Source: Nitrospirota bacterium (GTDB taxonomy: Bacteria > Nitrospirota > Leptospirillia > Leptospirillales > Leptospirillaceae). Taken from it: a DNA stretch of 64,000 nt. The stretch spans positions 248,001 through 312,000 of the forward strand of contig JAJYGC010000009.1 in NCBI GenBank assembly GCA_021785195.1, read 5' to 3'. Under the pieces are notes generated by a model. It worked only from the letters and a program-made list of their open reading frames with translations. It did not search any database and was not told the DNA's origin. Shown here piece by piece: positions 42,894 to 52,405 of this stretch. Position 1 is the first letter of the stretch. Every line of letters starts with the position of its first letter. The translations under genes and the position numbers were made by a program.

Positions 42894-43550
42894 ATGAGTG
42901 TCAGACGGAGTGTAACCGTACTGATTCAATTTGCAGCCATACTTGTCCTGAGTACTGCCTTAGTGTGGGGCTCGGGAATTGGAGGTCAAACAGTGAGTAG
43001 TGCAGCAGAACAGTCCAAGACGTCCCTCCCTCCGGGAGAATACGCGGAATTTGATACCAGCATGGGGGAAATCATCTGCCAATTGTTTCCTCAGTCAGCT
43101 CCCCATACCGTGGAAAATTTTACGGGATTGGCTTCTGGAGCCAAGGAGTTTCTGGATCCCCAGTCAGGCACAATGGTAAAACGTCCCTTTTATGATGGAT
43201 TGGTTTTCCACCGTGTCATCAAGAATTTCATGATTCAGGGGGGGGACCCGCTTGGAAATGGGACAGGTGGCCCAGGCTATCAGTTTAATGATGAGATCGA
43301 TTCCGCCCGGGACTTTAGCCATAAGGGAGTCTTGGCGATGGCCAATGCTGGTCCGAATACCAACGGAAGCCAGTTTTTTATTACAGTGGCACCTGCCCCG
43401 TGGCTGAACGGAAATTATTCCATCTTCGGACAGGTTGTTTCTGGTCAGTCTGTCGCAGATAAGATTTCAGAGGTAGCGGCTGATCGTCGTGACCGTCCCT
43501 CAACCCCGGTGGTGATCAAGCACGTCAAGATTTTCCGGGTAAATCCCTGA
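42894..43550 (+). CDS. Secreted cyclophilin-type peptidyl-prolyl isomerase
   Basis: About 218 residues. ATG 42894 (AAAGGAA upstream) is preferred to 42879. A signal peptide ('SVTVLIQFAAILVLSTALVWG') places the domain in the periplasm. Cyclophilin core motifs are 'GLVFHRVIKNFMIQGGDP', 'GTGGPGYQF', 'NAGPNTNGSQFFIT' and 'FGQVVSGQ', so the catalytic Arg and the peptide-binding residues are intact. The Trp typical of cyclosporin binding appears in 'APWLNGNY'. It follows typA closely and precedes an MBL gene by 13 nt. Confidence 0.93.
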   Translation: MSVRRSVTVLIQFAAILVLSTALVWGSGIGGQTVSSAAEQSKTSLPPGEYAEFDTSMGEIICQLFPQSAPHTVENFTGLASGAKEFLDPQSGTMVKRPFYDGLVFHRVIKNFMIQGGDPLGNGTGGPGYQFNDEIDSARDFSHKGVLAMANAGPNTNGSQFFITVAPAPWLNGNYSIFGQVVSGQSVADKISEVAADRRDRPSTPVVIKHVKIFRVNP

Positions 43551-43563
43551 TCGCCTGACCCCG

Positions 43564-44382
43564 ATGGAAACGGAGTTATCCTTCATCGACTCACAGGGCA
43601 CGACATCGTATGGCACCGTTGAGGTTCTCTTTTTGGGTACGGGAGCCTCAACGGGTGTCCCGATGATTGGGTGCAACTGTCCCGTCTGTAGTTCTGAAAA
43701 TCCTTACAATGACCGCACTCGCTCATCCATATTGGTCCGGTATGCAGGTAAGCAAATTCTAATCGATGCCTCCCCTGATCTCAGAAGTCAGTCCCTGAAG
43801 AACAAGGTGAACAGGATTGATGCGGTTATTTTCACGCATCCTCACGCTGATCATGTTCTGGGAATTGATGAGCTCAGGACCTTCAATTATTTGCAGAAAG
43901 AAGAAATTCCCATTTTTGGAGACCCGGAAACGCTCAGGGTCATCATGGGCATGTTTCCTTATGCTTTCTCAGAGGAAAACAAAGGTGGGCTGACGCGCCC
44001 GAGACTTGTTCCAAACACGGTATTAGGCCCCACTTGCGTCTTCGGTCTTACCATTACCCCCTTCCTTGTAAAACACGGTCCGGTCATGAATCATGCGTTA
44101 AGGATGGGCAAATTGGTATACCTGACCGATTGCAACGAGGTTCCTGAAGAATCAATGGGATATCTGGAAGATGTGGACACGCTCGTTATTGGGGCGGTCC
44201 GCTATGAACCGCATGCCTCTCATTTCGGGGTATGGCAGGCTCTGGAACTGATCGATCGAATAAAGCCTCGGAAGGCGTATTTGACCCACCTTTCCCATGG
44301 AATCGACCATGCCAGGCTGGAAAGTGAACTCCCCCCCCACGTCCATGCCTCATACGATGGCTTGGTCATTTCGGTTCTTTGA
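43564..44382 (+). CDS. MBL-fold metallo-hydrolase (PhnP/RNase Z-like)
   Basis: A 272-residue protein. It starts with the conserved 'VLFLGTGASTGVPMIGCNC' and 'CSSENP' zinc-linked pattern of PhnP-like members, then 'LIDASPDLRSQ', the metal motif 'THPHADHVLGIDELR', 'LTDCNEVP' with the bridging Asp, and the closing His motif 'LTHLSHGIDH'. PhnP is a cyclic phosphodiesterase, but this subfamily is widespread and mostly uncharacterised. It is in a run with typA and the cyclophilin. Its stop is 1 nt from the stop of the convergent metH gene. Confidence 0.9.
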   Translation: METELSFIDSQGTTSYGTVEVLFLGTGASTGVPMIGCNCPVCSSENPYNDRTRSSILVRYAGKQILIDASPDLRSQSLKNKVNRIDAVIFTHPHADHVLGIDELRTFNYLQKEEIPIFGDPETLRVIMGMFPYAFSEENKGGLTRPRLVPNTVLGPTCVFGLTITPFLVKHGPVMNHALRMGKLVYLTDCNEVPEESMGYLEDVDTLVIGAVRYEPHASHFGVWQALELIDRIKPRKAYLTHLSHGIDHARLESELPPHVHASYDGLVISVL

Positions 44383-44383
44383 T

Positions 44384-46828
44384 TTAGATCGGTTGGTCCA
44401 ACCCTGAATAGGCCCGGATCAGGTGTTCTGCCAGGGGAACAATCGCACCGACATCCTTTCCGTACCCATCCGCCCGAATTTCTTCTGAAAACTTTGTGGT
44501 GACGACCGCTCCTCCGACCATGACCTTGAAAGGGAGATTCCTTTCCCCGATTGTGTCAATGGCGAGCTTCATTTGCATCATGGTTGTCGTCATCAGGGCG
44601 GAAAGGGCGATGATTTCTGCTTTATTGGCGGTGGCCGACTCCAGGATGGTCTCCAGAGGAACGTTTCGCCCGAGATCAATGACGTTATAGCCGAAATTTC
44701 TCAGCATGAGAATGCAGATGTTTTTGCCAATATCGTGGATATCTCCTTTGACAGTCGCAAAAACGATTGTCCCTTTTTTTTCGACAGGTCCATCGGATTC
44801 AAGATGGGGTTGCAGAACTTCGACCCCTTTTTTCATTGTGTCGGCACCCGCAATGAGGTGGGGAATAAACTTGATCCGCTGGCCAAAAAGGTCTCCAAGA
44901 TGGCGAATGGCAGGGGTCATGTAATCAAGAAAGATGGTGAATGGGGACTCTCCTTCGTCCAGGGCCTTTTGGACCAGATTGGCGATGGATTCTCGTTCAC
45001 CTTCAATGATGGCTTGTCGGATGCTTTCAACGGTGGTGAGGGGCTTTTGGGGAGTGGAGGGTGTATTGTTTCCTCCGGTTGGACCAGGGGAAGCCCACTC
45101 CTCAGCCTTTTTGATATATGCCCGGCAATCGGGGTCCCTTCCGGAAAAGATGCTCGCAGATGTTACCGTCTGGTGCAGGATTGGATCATATGGATCGCAG
45201 ATTGCCGCATCTAAACCGGCACCGATGGCCATTGAAAGAAAGTTGTTATGCACCAGTTTTCGTGAGGGGAGTCCGAACGACACATTTGAAAGGCCAAGAA
45301 TGGTGGGCAGGCCCAGTTCTGCACGAATCATCCGGATTGTTTCCAGGGTCTGTCGCGATGCCTCCTGAACAGCGGAAACGGTCAGGGCGAGGGTGTCAAA
45401 AATAAGGTCTCTCGGGGAAAGCCCCAATTCTATGGCCCGCTTCAAAATCTTTTCGGCGTTTTTCAATCGGTCCGTTGCCCTTTCGGGAATGTCGTCTCCA
45501 GAAACCAGGGCAATCACTGCTGCCCCGTATCGACGAATCAACGGGAGGACTTCTTCGAGCCGTTCATCTTCGGCATTGACTGAGTTGACCAATGCGCGTC
45601 CCGGATAAATCTTGAGCCCTGCTTCCAGGGCAGATGCATAGGAAGAGTCGATGACGATCGGAAGTTGGACGACATTTTGTATGGCTGTCAATGCCTTGTC
45701 CATCATATCGGCTTCGTTGACCAACGGTACCCCGACATTCACATCAAGCGCATGGGCTCCGGCTTCCATTTCTTTTCGGGCTTCCGCCACGATTAAATCG
45801 GTTTGTCCGGCAGCGATCGCTTCCGAAAATTTCTTTTTCCCAGTGGGATTGATTTTTTCTCCCACTATGAGGAACGGGACGCCGGGACCAACAAGTGTCA
45901 TTCTCGTTCTTGAAGAGATTTTCAAAAGAGAGGGGGCGGGTCTCGATATAGGAGGCGTTCCCTTCACGGTTCGGGCCAATAAACGGATGTAATCAGGGGT
46001 AGTCCCGCAACATCCCCCGATGATGTTGGCTCCTGCCTCTACAAAGGAAGGCGCAAATTTTGCCACCTCTTCAGCGTTGGCGGGATAGACTGTTCTTCCG
46101 TCACGGTGGATGGGCAGTCCAGCATTGGGTTCTACTGCAATGAATGTGTTTGTGGTCTGCCCCAGACGGGCGACTACGGGAACCATGGCTTCCGGACCCA
46201 CTGAACAATTCAGTCCAAGAATATCAACTCCAAATCCTTCAAGGACCGAGGCGGAGGTTTCCGGGTCGGATCCGGAATCAGTGATCCCGTCACTATTGAA
46301 TGTCATGAGTGCCATGATTGGAATGCGTCCCCCGACGGCTTCTCGGGTTCCGATGAGTGCTGCCCTCATTTCCTGGATGTCAAACATCGTCTCGATGGCA
46401 ATCAGGTCGCACCCTGCCTCCAAAAGAATCCGTGCCTGTTCGTAAAACAGCTTGACCGCCTCATCGAAGGGCAGGTCTCCGAACGGGGCGATTGTGGTGC
46501 CAGAAGGCCCGATGTCCCCCGCTACATAGGCTCGTCCATGGCTGGCTCGTTGTGCCAGATCCACTCCCGCGCGGTTGATCTCGATGATCCGGTGTTCTGC
46601 GTCATATTCCCGGAGGCGGAGACGGGAGCTTCCAAAGGTGTTGGTCAGGATGATGTCCGAACCCGCTTCGACATATTCAGCGTGAACCCGTTGGATTTCC
46701 TGAGGGCGTTCCAGATTCCATAAGTCGGGAGCGTATCCAGCGGGAAGACCTCTGGTCTGGAGTAGTGCGCCCATGGAACCGTCCAGAAGAAGAATCTCGG
46801 TTTTTAGTCTATCCAGTAAGGGTTTCAC
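44384..46828 (-). CDS. metH: Cobalamin-dependent methionine synthase, core without activation domain
   Basis: An 814-residue protein carrying three of the four MetH modules. Residues ~1-290 are the homocysteine S-methyltransferase domain with zinc ligands C208 ('LNCSVGPE') and C273/C274 ('GGCCGTTP'). ~315-570 is the pterin-binding domain ('IVGEKINPTG', 'DVNVGVP'). ~600-810 is the cobalamin cap and binding domain with the axial base H698 in 'GDIHDIGKN'. The C-terminal reactivation domain is absent but is encoded by the gene immediately upstream, which it overlaps by 4 nt. It transfers methyl from methyl-tetrahydrofolate to homocysteine. Confidence 0.95.
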   Translation of the reverse strand: MKPLLDRLKTEILLLDGSMGALLQTRGLPAGYAPDLWNLERPQEIQRVHAEYVEAGSDIILTNTFGSSRLRLREYDAEHRIIEINRAGVDLAQRASHGRAYVAGDIGPSGTTIAPFGDLPFDEAVKLFYEQARILLEAGCDLIAIETMFDIQEMRAALIGTREAVGGRIPIMALMTFNSDGITDSGSDPETSASVLEGFGVDILGLNCSVGPEAMVPVVARLGQTTNTFIAVEPNAGLPIHRDGRTVYPANAEEVAKFAPSFVEAGANIIGGCCGTTPDYIRLLARTVKGTPPISRPAPSLLKISSRTRMTLVGPGVPFLIVGEKINPTGKKKFSEAIAAGQTDLIVAEARKEMEAGAHALDVNVGVPLVNEADMMDKALTAIQNVVQLPIVIDSSYASALEAGLKIYPGRALVNSVNAEDERLEEVLPLIRRYGAAVIALVSGDDIPERATDRLKNAEKILKRAIELGLSPRDLIFDTLALTVSAVQEASRQTLETIRMIRAELGLPTILGLSNVSFGLPSRKLVHNNFLSMAIGAGLDAAICDPYDPILHQTVTSASIFSGRDPDCRAYIKKAEEWASPGPTGGNNTPSTPQKPLTTVESIRQAIIEGERESIANLVQKALDEGESPFTIFLDYMTPAIRHLGDLFGQRIKFIPHLIAGADTMKKGVEVLQPHLESDGPVEKKGTIVFATVKGDIHDIGKNICILMLRNFGYNVIDLGRNVPLETILESATANKAEIIALSALMTTTMMQMKLAIDTIGERNLPFKVMVGGAVVTTKFSEEIRADGYGKDVGAIVPLAEHLIRAYSGLDQPI

Positions 46829-47529
46829 GCGTCACTCTCTTTCTCGTCGGTCTCGTCTCGAAGCGGTTTTTTCCGGGGAGCATCGGCTGTCCGTTCCCAA
46901 CCGATCACTGCGGAGACGGAGAGCCTTGGAATCATGATGAATGAGTCGGTCAGGGAGATCCCGATCTTAGAGGCTTCGGTCAATTCCATTACCTCTTTTT
47001 GTGCAGAAAGGGGCCAATCCCCATACCCAACTCCAAATCGGAACGTCCTCCCATAACCAAATCGGGTAATTTCCTTTTCAAGAACTCGGTCAATATGGAT
47101 TCCCATGTAATCGGCCATCCAAGCCCCGACCCGTTCAAGGAAAAAAGAGTATGCCGGTTCATTGGCGGAGAGTGCATCAACCCGGTCTTCGATTTGGGGA
47201 CCAATGGTCGCAACGATCAATGTGGCGAAGTCGCAGTATTTGAGCAGTTTGACCATTTTTTCACCGGTAAACAGAGTCTCTGTCTCACGGGTTGTGACCA
47301 AGTTTTCATGAATTCCGGTGATGGTCAAGGTTCTGAACACACCCTTTCCCTGAATTAAACGATATCCTTCATCAATGGCTTGTTTGATTTGTGCGGCCAA
47401 TGCCGGTTCATCAAGTTCCCGGAGGAAGGATTTTTTGGGAATTCGCATTTCACGAAGGATTTGTCGTTCTTCTATTTCAAAGGGAATGTTGTTGAAAAAG
47501 ACCGGTGTACCGATCCGCATGGACGGCAT
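46825..47529 (-). CDS. Stand-alone MetH reactivation (B12-dependent Met synthase activation) domain
   Basis: A 234-residue protein matching the SAM-binding activation domain of MetH. The key motif 'RFGVGYGDWPLSAQ' corresponds to the RxxxGYpxxP SAM site, and 'IGISLTDSFIMIPRLSVSAVIG' to the conserved IGxxLTxSxxmxPxxSvSg end. It would reductively methylate cob(II)alamin in the partner protein. It lies directly upstream of metH with a 4-nt overlap, so both halves should be made in equal amounts. It could be seen as a split of one ancestral MetH, or as the ancestral separate form. Confidence 0.88.
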   Translation of the reverse strand: MPSMRIGTPVFFNNIPFEIEERQILREMRIPKKSFLRELDEPALAAQIKQAIDEGYRLIQGKGVFRTLTITGIHENLVTTRETETLFTGEKMVKLLKYCDFATLIVATIGPQIEDRVDALSANEPAYSFFLERVGAWMADYMGIHIDRVLEKEITRFGYGRTFRFGVGYGDWPLSAQKEVMELTEASKIGISLTDSFIMIPRLSVSAVIGWERTADAPRKKPLRDETDEKESDA

Positions 47530-47630
47530 GCTGTTTTCTCCGTATTAGGTGGTGCCATCCGGTCGCTGACTCCCGTTTGACAAGGTTGGGCGATCGCAGA
47601 CTCCTGGGGTGGGGATTGGAATAATGTAGG

Positions 47631-47660
47631 TGAAGGGGGAATCGATTTATTCCCCCTTCA
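47631..47660 (-). terminator. Hairpin terminator after thiC
   Basis: A perfect 12-bp stem, TGAAGGGGGAAT / ATTCCCCCTTCA, with a 6-nt loop lies 19 nt beyond the thiC stop. The T-run after it is poor, but the stem is the strongest in this part of the window. Confidence 0.7.
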
Positions 47661-47678
47661 GAAGGAGTGAACGTTCTG

Positions 47679-49189
<1,511 letters not shown>

Positions 49190-49229
49190 GCTGAAAAGTA
49201 GCAATACTGACTTGGACATCCACTCTGAA

Positions 49230-49259
49230 ATTTAAGCACGCCAGCTCTGCTTATGTCAA
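49230..49259 (-). promoter_or_regulatory. Sigma70-type promoter of thiC
   Basis: On the minus strand, -35 TTGACA (49254-49259), an 18-nt spacer and -10 TTAAAT (49230-49235). It predicts a leader of about 160 nt before the thiC start. Confidence 0.6.
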
Positions 49260-49321
49260 TTGTTTGAAGCCCCGGGAAGGTATGTATGGAAAGGGTTTGG
49301 ACAGAGTCTCCGCTTCCTGGG

Positions 49322-52300
49322 TCAGGGAGCAGGCACGGCTTCCTCTCGGGCCCCGGCTCGGGGTTGTGCGCTCATGGAAATTCCGTTCCCATTCCAGTAC
49401 AGGACAAAGTCATAATTTTCTCCGGGATCAGCCAGTTTTTCCTGAACCTGTTTAAGGACGGGTACAAAAAGGTTCGTGAGCGTTTTGTTCAACCGAGACA
49501 ATCCATGGTGGGGGACTTCAAGTTTTTCTGATATGGCCAGATATAATTCCGGATCCACGGTCAAGCTTCCGTCTTGAGAAACGTTTCGTGCAAAGTCCTG
49601 CAAGAGCTGATTGGAGGCCTGTGTAGCCACTTGTTGAATTTCTTCCGGGCTATATTCGGGAAATGGCAAAATCAGGTCCAGCTGTTGAAGAAAGGGAAGC
49701 TGGAAAAGGGGAAGGAAGGCAAGCCTTCGATTGGAGTTCTGAACGCTCCTGACCACGGCATCCGGCCGTTCCCATGGCTCTGATTCAAGGAAATCGTGTG
49801 GTGAAAACAGGGTTGAGGAGAGAACAAAGATGCTTTGTGGGATCGGAATGCTTTTGTTTTTCCAGAAAATCTTGCCATCCCGGAGAAGCGGAAGGATGGA
49901 AGTCCAGAGACTGGGGTGGGCCCGTTCAACATTATCAAGATAAATCAGCCGTCTGGAATCAGTGGAAAAAACATCCCAGAGCCCTTCGGGAAGGGAGGGG
50001 TTGGTGCGTGGTGCATCCGTGGGTTTGTGGAGAAACTGTTCTGCGAAATAAAGCTCATCAAAGAGTCCCATATCGCGGTAAACGAATGAATCATTCTTCT
50101 GGAACACTTGTCGGGAGAGATGTTCGGACAGGGTCCTCTTTCCACTCTGGGTAGGTCCCAGAAACATGAATGCTCCAAGGACAGATGAGCCTCCTTTCCG
50201 GATATTCAGTCGGGCAGTCTCGATGGAATTAAGGAGGCTGTTCTGGAGGGAGTCACGGCCAAAAAATCCGGAAATGGCGGGTGGTGGCAGTTCCAGAAGG
50301 TTAAGTCGGAAGCTATTGAAATGACCTTTGGGATGAGCTGAATCTGACACAATTTCTGATTCAGGAGTGGGATCGTTGGGTGATCCAAAGAGGTGAAAAC
50401 GAGAGAAGTCTATAGCGTCCGGAGAAGTTCCTTCGAGAAGTTTTTCCATCGCATATCCCTCTACCTCCTGCTGGAGTTCTCGTTGCAGTTCTCCCACTTC
50501 TATGACCCTGGAAAACTTACGCAGGATCATCGGGTCCACTTCGTTTAAGCTGCTCGTTCCGCAGATGACCCAAAACTGGCGCTCTTGAAGGGATTGCGAG
50601 AGTTCAATGACCTTCTGGTTATAAATTTCCCCGTGATAACTGAAATGACTCAACTGGACTCTTGGAAAGAGAAGCTCAAGCGGATCCACAAATAGAACGA
50701 CAGGCCGGATCCTTTTGTTCTGGAGAATGAAACTCCTGAATGCCCCAAGATTATCCCGGGTAAACTCTTTGGAATTGATGGAGGAAAAATGATATTTCTC
50801 CCGATCGGCCAATTGTTGGGCGATCAGTTTCCGGAGAGCATATTCTTTTCCGACGATCAGGAGAGTTTCCCCCAAACGACGCTTTTGTTTTAATATTCGG
50901 TCTGCCGCCTTGAAAAGCAGTGCAGGCCTGATTGCCTCATCCGTCATTCGATTCCGTATCGAATCCATGGGTTCGAGTGTCGGGTCCTGCCATCCTTGGG
51001 TTTTTCTTCGGATGGACACATCAATGTCCAGCTGTCTCAATGGTCTCTTGAGGTTCCGGGCATTTTTAATGCTTTTCTGGAGGATGTCTTCAATATCCTC
51101 CAGACTGAATCCTTCCATCATTTCACCCAATTTGAAAAGGTCCAATCCCTCAATCATTTCCTGGCTCAGGATGGGTATGTTTCCGGGAAGAACCTCGTTT
51201 TTTCTGGATTGCTTGAGCAGGTCGATATGCAGCAGGCCGACTCTCGTCTTGAGGTCTAAAAGGGGAAGTTCGATTATCCAATGAACAAAGGGTGAGGACC
51301 TGAATTCCTGCTGAATCCCTTGAATGTCCGTGGCGCCCATGACAACCAGGGCATTCTTCAGGGAAAGAAGTCGCAACAAGTGCTTTTTGAAGGCGTCCCG
51401 TTCAGGTCCGTTTCCCATTGTTGCGATGCTTTCCTGATAATCCACGATGTAAAGGACAACCGGCCTGTGCAGGTGGATTTTATAAGCCAGTTTTTTGGTT
51501 TCGATCGACATTGTTTGGATGGAAAGATCTTTGAGGTCCGAAAGCCTGAGTTCTATATAGGCCCTTCCGGTTTCCCCCGCAAGGGTTCTTACAAAGGTTC
51601 TACGACCTTTTTTCGAAGGTCCCCAGAATAGAATCCCATTTTTGGTTGCACGAAAGAGCGAGAGTGTTTGGATATGGTTTGCATATGCGTCCATCAGGGC
51701 GTGTTTGATCGGAATGGAGCCTTGAAAAAAGGAAAAATTTTCTTCGGGGATCAGGGAGACTGAAACTGTTTTCCCTTGTCCTGAGATACTGCCCAAATGA
51801 AAGCTTGAGACGACTGCAAATGAGATTGCTCCTAGCATCCAGGAGAGTCCTGTTCCGATTGACAAAAGTCCACCGACGTCTGAAAAGGACTTCAGGAGGG
51901 CCCCAATGACAAGGAAGAACCCACCAGCCATGATGCAGGTATCCCAGAAATTGAACGCCTTTTCCTTGAGCACAAGACGGTTTGGAACGGTGACGATTTC
52001 CCCGGATGCCGATTCCTGCTGAAATGTTGCAGGGATCAGGAGGAACAGAAACTGTGAAAGCAGGGTGACTCCACCAATGAGCCACAGCAGCCAGGACATG
52101 AGTGGGTTGATATGATCAATGAATAGACCAATCGCAAGGGTGATGACTCCGATCAATGCCCATTGGAGGAGATAATGGAGCGGGGGAGATGTGACCCCTT
52201 TTTGCTTTTTTTTGGCCGGAAGCGGTTTTCCGATGACACTACCTGAAAGAATCAGACTGGTTGCATAGGTCAGCAGGACGATTGATAACACAAGAGTGGA

Positions 52301-52405
52301 GAGAAGGGGATAGGTATTGAACCAGGGATCGACCATTGTTCGGAAAAAAGTTGCCAGGATGACCCATGTGAATCCTGCTGCAATCATGATTGCGCTTAGA
52401 ATCAT
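49322..52405 (-). CDS. Membrane protein with three degenerate AAA+ modules
   Basis: A 1027-residue protein. Residues ~1-205 hold six predicted TM helices. Module 1 (~225-460) reads like a classical FtsH/Cdc48 AAA domain but has Walker A 'GPSKKGRRT' (Lys to Arg), Walker B 'VLYIVDYQES' (DE to DY) and sensor 1 'GATDIQ'. Module 2 (~490-660) has an eroded P-loop 'VGKEYALRK', Walker B 'VLFVDPLEL' and 'CGTSSLNEV'. Module 3 (~705-930) resembles the ClpB/ClpA second domain: 'FLGPTQSGKRT' keeps the P-loop Lys, but Walker B is 'YLDNVERAHP' (DE to DN) and sensor 1 'LSST'. All three catalytic glutamates are gone, so little or no ATP hydrolysis is expected. It overlaps the uvrC stop by 4 nt. No known family named; function unknown. 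Confidence 0.85.
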   Translation of the reverse strand: MILSAIMIAAGFTWVILATFFRTMVDPWFNTYPLLSTLVLSIVLLTYATSLILSGSVIGKPLPAKKKQKGVTSPPLHYLLQWALIGVITLAIGLFIDHINPLMSWLLWLIGGVTLLSQFLFLLIPATFQQESASGEIVTVPNRLVLKEKAFNFWDTCIMAGGFFLVIGALLKSFSDVGGLLSIGTGLSWMLGAISFAVVSSFHLGSISGQGKTVSVSLIPEENFSFFQGSIPIKHALMDAYANHIQTLSLFRATKNGILFWGPSKKGRRTFVRTLAGETGRAYIELRLSDLKDLSIQTMSIETKKLAYKIHLHRPVVLYIVDYQESIATMGNGPERDAFKKHLLRLLSLKNALVVMGATDIQGIQQEFRSSPFVHWIIELPLLDLKTRVGLLHIDLLKQSRKNEVLPGNIPILSQEMIEGLDLFKLGEMMEGFSLEDIEDILQKSIKNARNLKRPLRQLDIDVSIRRKTQGWQDPTLEPMDSIRNRMTDEAIRPALLFKAADRILKQKRRLGETLLIVGKEYALRKLIAQQLADREKYHFSSINSKEFTRDNLGAFRSFILQNKRIRPVVLFVDPLELLFPRVQLSHFSYHGEIYNQKVIELSQSLQERQFWVICGTSSLNEVDPMILRKFSRVIEVGELQRELQQEVEGYAMEKLLEGTSPDAIDFSRFHLFGSPNDPTPESEIVSDSAHPKGHFNSFRLNLLELPPPAISGFFGRDSLQNSLLNSIETARLNIRKGGSSVLGAFMFLGPTQSGKRTLSEHLSRQVFQKNDSFVYRDMGLFDELYFAEQFLHKPTDAPRTNPSLPEGLWDVFSTDSRRLIYLDNVERAHPSLWTSILPLLRDGKIFWKNKSIPIPQSIFVLSSTLFSPHDFLESEPWERPDAVVRSVQNSNRRLAFLPLFQLPFLQQLDLILPFPEYSPEEIQQVATQASNQLLQDFARNVSQDGSLTVDPELYLAISEKLEVPHHGLSRLNKTLTNLFVPVLKQVQEKLADPGENYDFVLYWNGNGISMSAQPRAGAREEAVPAP

